This document shows positions 27,086-35,956 of a DNA stretch of 64,000 nucleotides, piece after piece. A program made the translations under genes and the position numbers. This stretch comes from Pannonibacter sp051860505 (GTDB lineage Bacteria; Pseudomonadota; Alphaproteobacteria; Rhizobiales; Stappiaceae). Position 1 is the first letter of the stretch. Each line of letters begins with the position of its first letter. The notes below the pieces were generated by a model. The model saw only the letters and a list, made by a program, of their open reading frames with translations. It did not search any database and had not been told where the DNA came from. The stretch covers positions 1 through 64,000 of the forward strand of contig NZ_JBHYDX010000008.1 in the NCBI RefSeq assembly GCF_051860505.1, written 5' to 3'.

Positions 27086-28230
27086 GCAGCGCGGTGCCAG
27101 AGGGGCAGGGGCTGGTCTCGGCCTCCGACGTCCGGGCGATGCGGGCGGCAATCGCGCTGGCCACACGCGGACTGGGGCGGGTCTGGCCCAACCCTTCGGT
27201 CGGCGCGCTGATTATCGCAGGCGAGGGCACGGAGCGGCGGATTGTCGGGCGCGGCGTCACCGCGCGCCCGGGCGGGCCGCATGCGGAAGTGAGCGCCCTG
27301 CGCAGTGCTGGCGAAGCGGCACGCGGAGCGACCGCCTATGTCACACTGGAGCCCTGTTCCCATTACGGTCGCACGCCGCCCTGTTCGCTGGCGCTGGTCA
27401 AGGCGGGCGTCCGGCGGGTTGTTGTCGGCTGTCTCGATCCCAATCCGCGCGTCTCCGGCCGTGGCATCGCGATCCTGCGCGAGGCTGGCGTGGATGTGGT
27501 GGCGGGCGTCGAAGAAGAGGCCGCGCGCTGGCTGCATGCGGGGCACAATCTGCGCGTGACCGCCATGCGTCCGCTTGTGATGCTGAAGCTCGCTGTCTCT
27601 GCCGATGGCGGCATCGGCCGGCACGGGGAAGGGCAGGTGGCGATTACCGGGCCCGAGGCGCGGGCGATGGTGCATGGCCTCCGGGCCCGCTATGACGCCA
27701 TACTGGTCGGCATCGGCACCGTGCTGGCCGATGATCCGGAGCTGACCTGCCGCTTGCCCGGCATGGGCAGCCGGTCACCGGTGCGCGTGGTGCTGGACCG
27801 GCAGGCGCGCCTGTCGCTGACGAGCCGGCTGGTCCGCGGTGCTGCCGATGTGCCCGTCTGGGTCATCGCCGGCCATGACGCGGATCCTGAACGGATTGAG
27901 GCACTGACCGAAGCTGGCGTGCTGGTCATTCGCGTGCCGCCAGGGCCTCAGGGGATTGATCCGCTGGTCGCGGTCACGGCATTGGCCAACCGCGGCATCA
28001 CCCGGCTGATGGTCGAGGGCGGCGCCGCCGTGGCGGGCAGTTTTCTCGACGCCGGCCTGATTGACGAGGCCTTCATTTTCACCGGACGGACGAGCCTTGG
28101 GCCTGGTGCAATCCTGCCCTTCGCCGGACGCCCCTTGGCGGCGCTCACCGAATGCCCCACTTACCGGCTGGCCGGAACCGCCCTCTATGGCCCGGACCGG
28201 CTGATGCGCCTGGCGCGCAAGGAGATCTGA
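27082..28230 (+). CDS. ribD: Riboflavin biosynthesis bifunctional deaminase/reductase
   Basis: Catalyses deamination of the GTP-derived pyrimidine and then reduction of its ribosyl side chain. The N-terminal deaminase domain has the zinc-site residues His67 and Glu69 (HAEVSAL), Cys92 (LEPCSHYGRTPPC) and Cys101. The C-terminal reductase domain starts at about 155 (MLKLAVSADGGIG) and includes MVEGGAAVAGSFL. The product has 382 residues. The GTG start overlaps the nrdR stop; its own stop is one base before ribE. Confidence 0.95.
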   Translation: MSSAVPEGQGLVSASDVRAMRAAIALATRGLGRVWPNPSVGALIIAGEGTERRIVGRGVTARPGGPHAEVSALRSAGEAARGATAYVTLEPCSHYGRTPPCSLALVKAGVRRVVVGCLDPNPRVSGRGIAILREAGVDVVAGVEEEAARWLHAGHNLRVTAMRPLVMLKLAVSADGGIGRHGEGQVAITGPEARAMVHGLRARYDAILVGIGTVLADDPELTCRLPGMGSRSPVRVVLDRQARLSLTSRLVRGAADVPVWVIAGHDADPERIEALTEAGVLVIRVPPGPQGIDPLVAVTALANRGITRLMVEGGAAVAGSFLDAGLIDEAFIFTGRTSLGPGAILPFAGRPLAALTECPTYRLAGTALYGPDRLMRLARKEI

Positions 28231-28231
28231 G

Positions 28232-28837
28232 ATGTTCACTGGTATCGTCACCGACGTCGGCGTGATCCGCTCCGTTATCGACATCCCCGCCGGCAAGCGC
28301 ACCCGCATTTCCACCGTCTACGATCCGGACGGCATTGACCTCGGTGCCTCCATCGCCTGCGGCGGTCCGTGCCATACGGTGACCGCCAAGGGACGCGACG
28401 GCGAGGGCAACTGGTTCGAAGTGGAAAGTGGCGCGGAAACCTTGCGCCTGACGACCGCGAAGGACTGGCGGGCTGGCATGCGCCTGAACCTGGAGCGCTC
28501 GCTGTCGCTGGGCACGGAACTGGGCGGTCATCTGGTGCTCGGCCATGTTGACGGGCTGGCGCGCATCGTCACGCGCCGGGATCACCCGGACAGCGTCTAT
28601 TTCCGCTTTGACACGACGCCGGACTTTGCCCGCTTCATCGCCCGCAAGGGGTCGGTTGCCCTTGATGGCACGTCGCTGACGGTCAACGAGGTCGAGGGGA
28701 CGGAGTTCTCGGTGTTCCTCATTCCCCATACCCTCAGTGCCACCACCTGGGGGGAACGGCAGCAAGGCGACCACGTTAATCTTGAAGTGGACATGATGGC
28801 GCGCTATGCCGCGCGCCTTGCCGAATTCGACCGATAG
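28232..28837 (+). CDS. ribE: Riboflavin synthase alpha chain
   Basis: Dismutates two 6,7-dimethyl-8-ribityllumazine molecules to riboflavin. It begins with the family signature MFTGIVTDVG and contains two lumazine-binding beta-barrel repeats, about residues 1-97 and 98-195. The second contains HLVLGHVDG and DGTSLTVNEVEG. The product has 201 residues. It begins one base after the ribD stop. A pair of hairpins separates it from ribH. Confidence 0.95.
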   Translation: MFTGIVTDVGVIRSVIDIPAGKRTRISTVYDPDGIDLGASIACGGPCHTVTAKGRDGEGNWFEVESGAETLRLTTAKDWRAGMRLNLERSLSLGTELGGHLVLGHVDGLARIVTRRDHPDSVYFRFDTTPDFARFIARKGSVALDGTSLTVNEVEGTEFSVFLIPHTLSATTWGERQQGDHVNLEVDMMARYAARLAEFDR

Positions 28838-28838
28838 G

Positions 28839-28892
28839 CAGCCCTCAAAGCCGAGGGCTGGACAAACGGGGTCAGGCATGGTTCCTGACCCC
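28839..28892 (+). promoter_or_regulatory. Two consecutive hairpins between ribE and ribH
   Basis: The first is CAGCCCTC (28839-28846) with GAGGGCTG (28853-28860), one base after the ribE stop. The second is GGGGTCAGG (28868-28876) with CCTGACCCC (28884-28892) around CATGGTT. Neither is followed by a T-run. They could protect the ribE mRNA 3' end or attenuate ribH expression. Confidence 0.55.
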
Positions 28893-28921
28893 TTACGATC
28901 TCAAGTGAAAGCGACCGACCG

Positions 28922-29371
28922 ATGAGCTCCGCCCCGCACGTCCTGATTATCGAAGCCCGTTTCTACGACGACATCGCAGCCGCTCTATTTGAAGGCGCGA
29001 CCAAGGCGCTGGACGATGCCGGAGCCACCTATGACCGCATCACGGTGCCGGGCGTGCTGGAAATCCCGGCGGCCCTGTCGATGGCGCTGACGTCGATGGA
29101 AAACGAGGGCACCTTCTATGACGGCTTCGTGCTGCTGGGCTGCGTCATTCGCGGCGAAACCTCGCATTACGACATCGTTGCCAATGAATCCGCCCGCGTG
29201 ATCATGGATCTCATCGTTGATGCCGATCTTGCCGTGGGCAACGGCATCCTGACCGTCGAGAACGGCGAGCAGGCCTGGGCCCGTGCCCGTATCAGCGACA
29301 AGGACAAGGGCGGCGCTGCGGCCCGCGCGGCGCTCGACATGATCGCCCTGCGTGAGAAGCTCGGGGTCTGA
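28922..29371 (+). CDS. ribH: 6,7-dimethyl-8-ribityllumazine synthase
   Basis: Condenses the RibD-derived pyrimidine with dihydroxybutanone phosphate to form lumazine. The family motifs VPGVLEIPAAL and LGCVIRGETSHYD are present, the latter containing the proposed catalytic His. The product has 149 residues, typical of a capsid- or pentamer-forming lumazine synthase. The ribBA gene often found between ribE and ribH is absent, so dihydroxybutanone phosphate must come from a gene elsewhere. nusB follows six bases after the stop. Confidence 0.95.
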   Translation: MSSAPHVLIIEARFYDDIAAALFEGATKALDDAGATYDRITVPGVLEIPAALSMALTSMENEGTFYDGFVLLGCVIRGETSHYDIVANESARVIMDLIVDADLAVGNGILTVENGEQAWARARISDKDKGGAAARAALDMIALREKLGV

Positions 29372-29377
29372 GACACG

Positions 29378-29950
29378 ATGGCTGACAGGGCAGACAACGC
29401 AGGCGGCCGCGAGGTCAAACCGGCCAACAAGCGCGGCACCGCCCGCCTCGGTGCGGTTCAGGCGCTCTACCAGATGGACATCGGCGGCGCCTCGCTGACC
29501 GATGTCATCAACGAATTCACCGCCTTCCGGCTTGGCAAGGAAGTCGACGGCGCCCAGTATCTGGACGCCGATGAGCATTACTTCAAGTCGGTTGTGAAGG
29601 GTGTGGTCGACGAACAGCGGGTGATCGATCCGTTCATCCACACCGCGCTGGCCGAAGACTGGCCGCTGAAGCGGATCGACAGCCTGCTGCGCGCCATCCT
29701 TCGGGCCGGCAGCTTCGAACTGCTGCGCCGCCGCGACGTGCCTGCAAAGGTGATCATTTCCGAGTATATCGACATCGCCAAGGCGTTCTACACCGACGAC
29801 GAACCGCCGTTGGTCAATGGCGTGCTCGACCGTCTGGCGCATGAACTGCGCAGTGCGGAACTGCCGCCGCGTCCCGCCTCGAATGAGGACGAGGACGAGA
29901 CAGGCGGTACCGCCGATATCGCCGATGACACGGCCGGCAAGACCGACTGA
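29378..29950 (+). CDS. nusB: Transcription antitermination protein NusB
   Basis: Helical RNA-binding protein that joins NusE (S10) on boxA of rRNA leaders to prevent early termination. The NusB fold starts at about residue 18 (KRGTARLGAVQALYQMDIGG), and the PAKVIISEYIDIAKAFY helix near the end is diagnostic. The product has 190 residues. The acidic C-terminal tail (NEDEDETGG) and the charged N-terminus make it longer than the E. coli form. The ribH-nusB-thiL order is widely conserved. Confidence 0.95.
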   Translation: MADRADNAGGREVKPANKRGTARLGAVQALYQMDIGGASLTDVINEFTAFRLGKEVDGAQYLDADEHYFKSVVKGVVDEQRVIDPFIHTALAEDWPLKRIDSLLRAILRAGSFELLRRRDVPAKVIISEYIDIAKAFYTDDEPPLVNGVLDRLAHELRSAELPPRPASNEDEDETGGTADIADDTAGKTD

Positions 29951-29958
29951 AGGCCCTG

Positions 29959-30969
29959 ATGATGGCTGGCGACAGGCCAAACGAGTTCGCGCTGATCAAG
30001 CGCTTCTTCGCTCCTCTTGCCAGCGATCCCGGGGCCCTTGGCCTCACCGATGATGCTGCGACGCTGACGCCCTCGAAGGGCTGTGAACTGGTCCTGACCA
30101 AGGATCTCCTGGCGGCCGGTGTACATTTTTTTCCCCATGATCCGGCGGCGGCCATCGCCGCCAAGGCGCTGAGGGTCAACCTGTCGGATCTGGCTGCCAA
30201 GGGCGCGCGTCCGCGTGGCTATCTGCTGGGCCTCGCCCTGCCGTCCGACTGGACATCCGACTGGCTGGAGGCGTTCTGTTCCGGGCTGAAGGCCGATCAG
30301 GCAACCTATGATGTGACCCTGCTTGGCGGCGATACCATCGCTTCCGGCGGCGCGCTGTTGATCTCGGTGACGGCCATTGGCGAAGTTCCGGTCGGTCTTA
30401 CCGTCCGGCGCAATGGCGCCAGGGCAGGGGATCTTCTCTACGTGAGCGGCACGCTCGGGGATGCTGCCCTTGGTGTTCGGCTGCGCTACGAGCCAGATCT
30501 GGCGGCCCGTCTGGGGCTTGAGGATGCCAGCACGGGCTTTCTGCTCGATCGCTATCTTTTGCCGCAACCGCGCTGTGCCCTGGCCGGAGCCGTGCTAGCC
30601 CATGCCAGCGCTGCCATGGACATTTCCGACGGCTTGACTGGCGATGCCGGCCATATGGCGGCGGCCTCCGGTGTTGACCTGCAGATCGATGTCGCCGCCA
30701 TTCCGCTGTCACCAGCGGCTCAGGCGGTGCTGGCGCGCGAACCGGACTTTCTTACGACCTGTCTGGGCGGCGGCGATGACTATGAGCTTCTGATTGCTGT
30801 GCCGCCTGAGAAAGCTGCGGCCTTCGAGGCGGATGCGCGTCTGTCCGGTGTGGCGCTTGCCCGCATCGGACGGGCAGAACCAGCGCGCGGCGAGGCTGGA
30901 ACGCTGCTCTATTTGCGCGAGGGTGAAAGTTTTTCCCTTGCAGGCAACGGCGGCTTCCGACACTTTTGA
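29959..30969 (+). CDS. thiL: Thiamine-monophosphate kinase
   Basis: Phosphorylates thiamine monophosphate to thiamine diphosphate. It is an AIR synthase-fold kinase with the metal/ATP motifs TDDAATL near residue 30 and LTKDLLAAGVHF, the NLSDLAAKGARPRG dimer segment, and MDISDGLTGD in the C-terminal half. The product has 336 residues. The start at 29959 lies eight bases after the nusB stop, and a second ATG immediately follows the first. It ends the glyA-to-thiL gene run; no clear terminator is seen before the MFS gene. Confidence 0.94.
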   Translation: MMAGDRPNEFALIKRFFAPLASDPGALGLTDDAATLTPSKGCELVLTKDLLAAGVHFFPHDPAAAIAAKALRVNLSDLAAKGARPRGYLLGLALPSDWTSDWLEAFCSGLKADQATYDVTLLGGDTIASGGALLISVTAIGEVPVGLTVRRNGARAGDLLYVSGTLGDAALGVRLRYEPDLAARLGLEDASTGFLLDRYLLPQPRCALAGAVLAHASAAMDISDGLTGDAGHMAAASGVDLQIDVAAIPLSPAAQAVLAREPDFLTTCLGGGDDYELLIAVPPEKAAAFEADARLSGVALARIGRAEPARGEAGTLLYLREGESFSLAGNGGFRHF

Positions 30970-31099
30970 TCGCCGGCCGGGTCCCCTCCGGCTTTCCTGT
31001 CCGTCAACCGCACTCAAGGTCCTCTCGGCACCTTACATGGTTTCCTAACCCTCGAAGACCAGATGGCCCGCGCTATCCGGCCGGGGCGGAGTGTCTTGC

Positions 31100-32329
31100 A
31101 TGAGCCAATTGTCTTCCGCCGCCGCAGGCGCCACCGGCGTCGATGACCGCATCGCCCGGCGAAATGTCTTGATTCTGGCTTTTGCCCAGGCCCTTGGAGG
31201 GGCGTCCGCCTCCATCGTCATTGCTACCGGTCCGCTGATCGGCTCGGCCTTGCTCGGGGTGGACAAGTCGCTGGCGACGCTGCCGGTCTCCTTCATGGTG
31301 CTGGGGACGGCGCTTGGCATGTTGCCGGCGGGCATGATCATGCGTCGCTTCGGCCGCCGGCACAGTTTTCTCGGATCCTCGATCGGCGGCACTTTTACCT
31401 CGCTGCTTGCGGCCTGGGCGGTGATCGTGGCTGACTTCTGGCTGTTCACGCTGGCCTGTGCCGCCATGGGCTTCGTCACGGCCTTCGTGCAGCAGTTCCG
31501 CTTTGCCGCCGCCGATACGGCGAGCGAAGCGTTCCGGCCACGGGCGATCTCCTGGGTGATGGCGGGCGGCATTCTGGCGGGCGTGATCGGTCCCCAGACC
31601 GTCATCCTGACGCGGGACCTGTTTGCGCCGATCCTGTTCGCTGGAACCTATGTGGCGCTGGCCGGGCTGTCGTTCCTTGCCTTTCTGGTGCTGTGGTTCC
31701 TGAAGGCGCCGCCCCCGGTCGCAGCCGCGCGGGCCGGGGAGGCCCGGCCGTTGCTTGTGATCATGCGCAAGCCCGGCTTCATTGTCGCCGTCACCTGCGG
31801 CATCGTCTCCTATGCCCTGATGAGCCTCGTGATGACTGCAACGCCGCTGGCGATGATCGGCTGCGGCCTGACCACGACCGACGCGGCGCTGGCGATCCAG
31901 TGGCATGTGCTGGCGATGTTCGGTCCCAGCTTCTTCACCGGCGCCCTGATTGCCCGGTTCGGTGTGCGCAGCATCGTGCTGGTCGGCCTGGCTCTGCTGT
32001 GTGCCTGCGCGGTGATTGCCTTGAGCGGCGAGGAGGTCGGCCATTTCTGGGTGGCGCTGATCCTGCTGGGTGTCGGCTGGAACTTCGGCTTCATCGGTGC
32101 CACGACCATGCTGACGGCGTGCTACCGCCCGTCGGAGCGTAACATGGTCCAGTCAGCCAATGACTTCCTGGTGTTCGGCTTTGTCGCCTTCGCCTCGTTC
32201 TCGTCGGGCTCGCTGCTTTATAATTTCGGCTGGGGCACGGTGAACATGCTGGTGTTCCCGGTGACTGCAATCTGCGTCATCCTGATGGTGGTGCTGCGCC
32301 GCAGTTCAACCGACGATGCGCTGGCTTAA
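31100..32329 (+). CDS. MFS family transporter
   Basis: A 409-residue protein with about 12 predicted membrane helices and the major-facilitator signature between helices 2 and 3 (GMIMRRFGRRHSFLGS). The N-terminus is short and polar. Helices are spread over residues 20-405, with a central cytoplasmic loop around 195-210 (APPPVAAARAGEARP). Substrate cannot be read from sequence; drug or metabolite efflux are both possible. I start at ATG 31100; a GTG three codons earlier is in frame. No linked regulator is evident. Confidence 0.85.
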   Translation: MSQLSSAAAGATGVDDRIARRNVLILAFAQALGGASASIVIATGPLIGSALLGVDKSLATLPVSFMVLGTALGMLPAGMIMRRFGRRHSFLGSSIGGTFTSLLAAWAVIVADFWLFTLACAAMGFVTAFVQQFRFAAADTASEAFRPRAISWVMAGGILAGVIGPQTVILTRDLFAPILFAGTYVALAGLSFLAFLVLWFLKAPPPVAAARAGEARPLLVIMRKPGFIVAVTCGIVSYALMSLVMTATPLAMIGCGLTTTDAALAIQWHVLAMFGPSFFTGALIARFGVRSIVLVGLALLCACAVIALSGEEVGHFWVALILLGVGWNFGFIGATTMLTACYRPSERNMVQSANDFLVFGFVAFASFSSGSLLYNFGWGTVNMLVFPVTAICVILMVVLRRSSTDDALA

Positions 32330-32618
32330 GTAAAAAGGCGATTGCATACAGACGTCTATCGCGCTGCGAAAAATGATGCACTGCGCTTGCCGCAGTGCAA
32401 GGACGGAAGTGCTGATGATCTCGTCAGTTTCTGCAGGTAGCGCTTGACCAACCCCACTTGTTACCTGTTACCGTGGCGCCGTTGTCCCGTGCCGGAGACT
32501 TGATCGGGTACTTGCCAAAGACAGAAGGCTCGCGCACGGGGCCGGTCTGCAGCTCCTTGCCGCATAACAGAAATCCGAAACAGCATGGCGAGGGCTGCGC
32601 GTCACTTGGGGAGGACTC
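32330..32618. other. Intergenic region MFS gene - hppA
   Basis: It contains a hairpin TGCACTGCG (32377-32385) / CGCAGTGCA (32391-32399) that may end the MFS transcript. A candidate -35 TTGACC lies at 32444-32449 without a convincing -10. The minus strand has a possible small reading frame described separately. Confidence 0.45.
32424..32537 (-). CDS. Possible 37-residue minus-strand ORF, uncertain
   Basis: A minus-strand frame ending at 32424 has strongly GC-biased third positions between about 32585 and 32424 and encodes a Trp-containing tail ending GNKWGWSSATCRN. The first usable start I find is a GTG at 32535-32537, giving 37 residues. No good ribosome-binding site precedes it. The same frame stays open far to the right through the hppA antisense strand, so the openness alone proves nothing. 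I do not recognise it. Confidence 0.2.
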   Translation of the reverse strand: MREPSVFGKYPIKSPARDNGATVTGNKWGWSSATCRN

Positions 32619-34748
32619 ATGACCGAGCTTGTCGTTGTCATAGCATGCGGTTTCCTGGCGATTGCCTATGGGATCTGGGCTGTCCAGTCCGTCATGGCCG
32701 CCGATGCCGGAAACGCCAGAATGCGTGAAATCGCCGGTGCCATCCAGGAGGGCGCACAGGCCTACCTGACCCGCCAGTATTCCACCATCGCCGTTGCCGG
32801 CGTCGTGATCTTCATTCTCGGGGCCTGGCTCCTTGGCATGCTCGTCGCCATCGGCTTTGCCGCCGGCGCGATCCTGTCGGCGCTGGCCGGCTTCATCGGC
32901 ATGCATGTCTCCGTCCGCGCCAATGTGCGCACCGCACAGGCGTCGGCCAAAAGCCTCGCCGCCGGTCTCGAGATCGCCTTCAAGTCCGGAGCTGTCACCG
33001 GCATGCTGGTGGCGGGTCTGGCGCTCCTTGGCGTTGCCGTCTATTTCGCGGTGCTGACCCATGGGCTTGGCTATCCGGCAACGGACCGGGTCGTCATCGA
33101 TGCGCTTGTAGCCCTCGGCTTCGGCGCGTCGCTGATCTCGATCTTTGCCCGTCTCGGCGGCGGTATCTTCACCAAGGGTGCGGATGTCGGCGGCGATCTG
33201 GTCGGCAAGGTCGAGGCCGGCATTCCCGAAGATGATCCGCGCAACCCGGCGACCATCGCCGACAACGTGGGCGACAACGTCGGTGATTGCGCCGGCATGG
33301 CGGCCGACCTGTTCGAGACCTACGCGGTGACGCTGGTCGCCACCATGGTGCTGGCGGCGATCTACTTCGCCGGAACGCCCTCGACCTCCGCGGCAATGCT
33401 CTATCCGCTGACCATTGGTGGGGCCTGCATCATCACCTCGATCATCGGCACCTTCTTCGTCAAGCTGGGCGCCAACAACTCGATCATGGGCGCCCTCTAC
33501 AAGGGCTTCATCGCCACGGCGGTGCTGTCGCTCATCATCCTCTATCCGGTCACCTCCTGGGTGTTCGGCGGTATGGACGGGGTGCTCACCACCTCGCGCG
33601 GCCTCAGCTTCACGCCGATGGATCTCTATCTGTGCGGCATCGCCGGACTGCTGGTGACCGGATTGATCATCTGGGTGACGGAATATTACACCGGCACTGG
33701 CTTCCGCCCGGTCCGCTCCATCGCCCAGGCTTCGGTCACCGGCCATGGCACCAACGTCATCCAGGGCCTTGCCATCTCGATGGAAGCGACCGCCCTGCCG
33801 GCGATCATCATCATCGCCGGCATCATCGTCACCCACTCGCTGGCCGGCCTGTTCGGCATTGCCATCGCGGTGACCACCATGCTGGCGCTGGCCGGCATGG
33901 TGGTGGCGCTCGATGCCTTCGGCCCGGTCACCGACAACGCCGGCGGCATTGCCGAAATGGCGGACCTGCCGGCGTCGGTCCGTGTCACCACCGATGCGCT
34001 TGACGCGGTCGGCAACACGACCAAGGCCGTGACCAAGGGCTATGCCATCGGTTCGGCTGGTCTCGGCGCCCTGGTGCTGTTTGCCGCCTACACCGAGGAT
34101 CTGCGCTTCTTCATCGCCAACTCGGACAAGTATCCCTACTTCCAGGGCCTGACCAACGAGACGCTCGACTTCTCGCTGTCCAATCCTTACGTGGTCGTGG
34201 GGCTCTTCTTCGGCGGCCTGCTGCCCTATCTCTTCGGCGGTATCGCCATGACCGCCGTGGGCCGTGCCGCCTCGGCGGTCGTGGAGGAAGTGCGGCGTCA
34301 GTTCCGCGAGAAGCCGGGCATCATGGCGGGAACCGAGCGGCCGGACTACGGCCGGGCGGTCGACATGCTGACCAAGGCGGCGATCCGCGAAATGATCGTG
34401 CCCTCGATGCTGCCGGTGCTGTCCCCGATCGTGGGCTTTTTCATCATCAACATGATCGCCGGCAAGGCCAATGCCTTCGCCGCGCTCGGGGCGATGCTGC
34501 TCGGCATCATCATCACCGGCCTGTTCGTGGCCCTGTCGATGACAGCCGGTGGCGGTGCCTGGGACAATGCGAAGAAATACATCGAGGACGGCCATCACGG
34601 CGGCAAGGGCTCGGACGCCCACAAGGCCGCAGTGACCGGCGACACGGTGGGTGACCCCTACAAGGACACCGCTGGTCCGGCCGTCAACCCGATGATCAAG
34701 ATCGCCAATATCGTCGCCCTGCTGCTCCTCGCCGTGCTGGCGCATTGA
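32619..34748 (+). CDS. hppA: K+-independent proton-pumping membrane pyrophosphatase
   Basis: Integral membrane enzyme coupling pyrophosphate hydrolysis to proton export. The 709 residues contain about 16 membrane helices. The substrate site is marked by DVGGDLVGKVEAGIPEDD and the aspartate-rich ADNVGDNVGDCAGM, plus a C-terminal counterpart (GDTVGDPYKDTAGP). Lys469 in GNTTKAVTKG occupies the position that is Ala in K+-dependent enzymes, so this is the K+-independent type, as known for proteobacterial HppA. A GGGGAGGAC ribosome-binding site precedes the ATG. A terminator follows. Confidence 0.96.
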   Translation: MTELVVVIACGFLAIAYGIWAVQSVMAADAGNARMREIAGAIQEGAQAYLTRQYSTIAVAGVVIFILGAWLLGMLVAIGFAAGAILSALAGFIGMHVSVRANVRTAQASAKSLAAGLEIAFKSGAVTGMLVAGLALLGVAVYFAVLTHGLGYPATDRVVIDALVALGFGASLISIFARLGGGIFTKGADVGGDLVGKVEAGIPEDDPRNPATIADNVGDNVGDCAGMAADLFETYAVTLVATMVLAAIYFAGTPSTSAAMLYPLTIGGACIITSIIGTFFVKLGANNSIMGALYKGFIATAVLSLIILYPVTSWVFGGMDGVLTTSRGLSFTPMDLYLCGIAGLLVTGLIIWVTEYYTGTGFRPVRSIAQASVTGHGTNVIQGLAISMEATALPAIIIIAGIIVTHSLAGLFGIAIAVTTMLALAGMVVALDAFGPVTDNAGGIAEMADLPASVRVTTDALDAVGNTTKAVTKGYAIGSAGLGALVLFAAYTEDLRFFIANSDKYPYFQGLTNETLDFSLSNPYVVVGLFFGGLLPYLFGGIAMTAVGRAASAVVEEVRRQFREKPGIMAGTERPDYGRAVDMLTKAAIREMIVPSMLPVLSPIVGFFIINMIAGKANAFAALGAMLLGIIITGLFVALSMTAGGGAWDNAKKYIEDGHHGGKGSDAHKAAVTGDTVGDPYKDTAGPAVNPMIKIANIVALLLLAVLAH

Positions 34749-34775
34749 GGGCAGGGGGTCTTGCAAGAAATGCAG

Positions 34776-34808
34776 AAGGCCCCGGAGCGATCCGGGGCCT
34801 TTTGTTTT
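34776..34808 (+). terminator. Rho-independent terminator after hppA
   Basis: AAGGCCCCGGA (34776-34786), loop GCGA, TCCGGGGCCTT (34791-34801), then TTTTG. It lies 28 bases past the hppA stop and before the convergent bamE gene. Confidence 0.9.
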
Positions 34809-34831
34809 GATGACGTGCAGTCGCAGCCGCC

Positions 34832-35269
34832 TTACAGGCCCAGCGACGGGGTGGTGGCGCCGCGCAGGATCTGGGTGATGAAGCCGTAGTCGGCGCCGCC
34901 CGTGCGCGTGGTGCGGGTGATGAAGTCGAACACCTTGCCGTCCTGCATGCCGTAATTGGCGATGTCCTTCACGAAGCCGTCCTCGTCGAAATAGACGGCG
35001 ACGACGCGCTGTTCGACGATCTTGTTGCCCAAGAAGGCGGTGGTCTCGGACACCTGCGAGATGTAGTAATACGTCAGGCCGCTGATGTCGGAGGTGGTGG
35101 ACGGCGAGCCGAGCACCAGTTCGACGTTTTCCTTGCTCGAGCCGACCTGGACCTGCTGCAGCATGTCCGGGGAAATGGAATGGCCGTGATTGAAGGTCTG
35201 GGTGAAGCAGCCTCCAACGGTCAGGCCGAGGAGAATCGGAAGCATCACCACATGCGACTTGATCTTCAT
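34832..35269 (-). CDS. bamE: Outer-membrane assembly lipoprotein BamE (SmpA/OmlA)
   Basis: Lipoprotein component of the BAM complex that inserts outer-membrane proteins. The start at 35269 gives a lipoprotein signal peptide with lipobox LTVGGC (Cys21). The SmpA/OmlA domain follows (PDMLQQVQVGSSKENVELVLGSPS). The product has 145 residues. The longer open frame upstream is not part of the protein. It is divergent from the cytochrome bc1 chaperone gene, an arrangement common in alphaproteobacteria. Confidence 0.9.
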   Translation of the reverse strand: MKIKSHVVMLPILLGLTVGGCFTQTFNHGHSISPDMLQQVQVGSSKENVELVLGSPSTTSDISGLTYYYISQVSETTAFLGNKIVEQRVVAVYFDEDGFVKDIANYGMQDGKVFDFITRTTRTGGADYGFITQILRGATTPSLGL

Positions 35270-35401
35270 TCCTGCGTTCCCGTTCCCGTTGAACCGGGGA
35301 ATGTGCCCGGTGCGTATCTGAATTCGTTCCTTGGCAAAGCGAGTAACCTGCGTTAGGGCACAAGGCAACACCCACAGTCACCGCAATGCGAGAGGCTTGA
35401 T

Positions 35402-35956
35402 ATGGTTTTTGGCCTGTTTCGCCGCCGGACACAACCATCCGAATACGCCCTTTATGGCGCCATCGTGGCTCAGGCCCGGCAGCCTGTGTTTTATGCCGAG
35501 CTCGGCGCGCCCGATACGGTCGACGGCCGCTTCGACATGATCATCCTGCATGCGATGCTGCTGTTCCGCCGGCTGCAGGGCGAGGGCAAGGAAGCCGTCG
35601 CCGTGTCTCAGTCAGTCTTCGACATCTTTTTTGCCGATATGGATGGCTCGCTGCGGGAGATGGGCATCTCTGACAATGCCGTGCCGAAGAAGGTGAAGCG
35701 CATGGCCGAGGCTTTCTTCGGCCGCGCCGCTGCCTACGGCGCCGCCATCGATGCCGGTGATCTCAATGCGCTGGCCGCTGCCATAGACCGCAATTTTTTC
35801 CCCGAAAGCTCCAGTCCGGCGACCGCAATGGCGCTGGCCCGCTATGCCATGGCCGCAGGCCCGGTGCTGGCGGCAGTTCCGGTGGGCGATATCCTCGCTG
35901 CCAAGCTGTCCTGGCCCGACCCGCTGTCCCTGGCGGAAGGATCCACTCATGTCTGA
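35402..35956 (+). CDS. Ubiquinol-cytochrome c chaperone family protein
   Basis: A 184-residue helical protein of the family related to mitochondrial CBP3/UQCC1, which assists cytochrome bc1 assembly. Recognisable segments are RRTQPSEYALYGAIVAQARQPVFY at the start and VFDIFFADMDGSLREMGISDNAVPKKVKRM in the middle. It overlaps the DUF177 gene by eight bases, so the two are translated together. Why bc1 assembly, ribosome-linked DUF177 and lipid synthesis are grouped is not clear, but the order is conserved. Confidence 0.88.
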   Translation: MVFGLFRRRTQPSEYALYGAIVAQARQPVFYAELGAPDTVDGRFDMIILHAMLLFRRLQGEGKEAVAVSQSVFDIFFADMDGSLREMGISDNAVPKKVKRMAEAFFGRAAAYGAAIDAGDLNALAAAIDRNFFPESSSPATAMALARYAMAAGPVLAAVPVGDILAAKLSWPDPLSLAEGSTHV

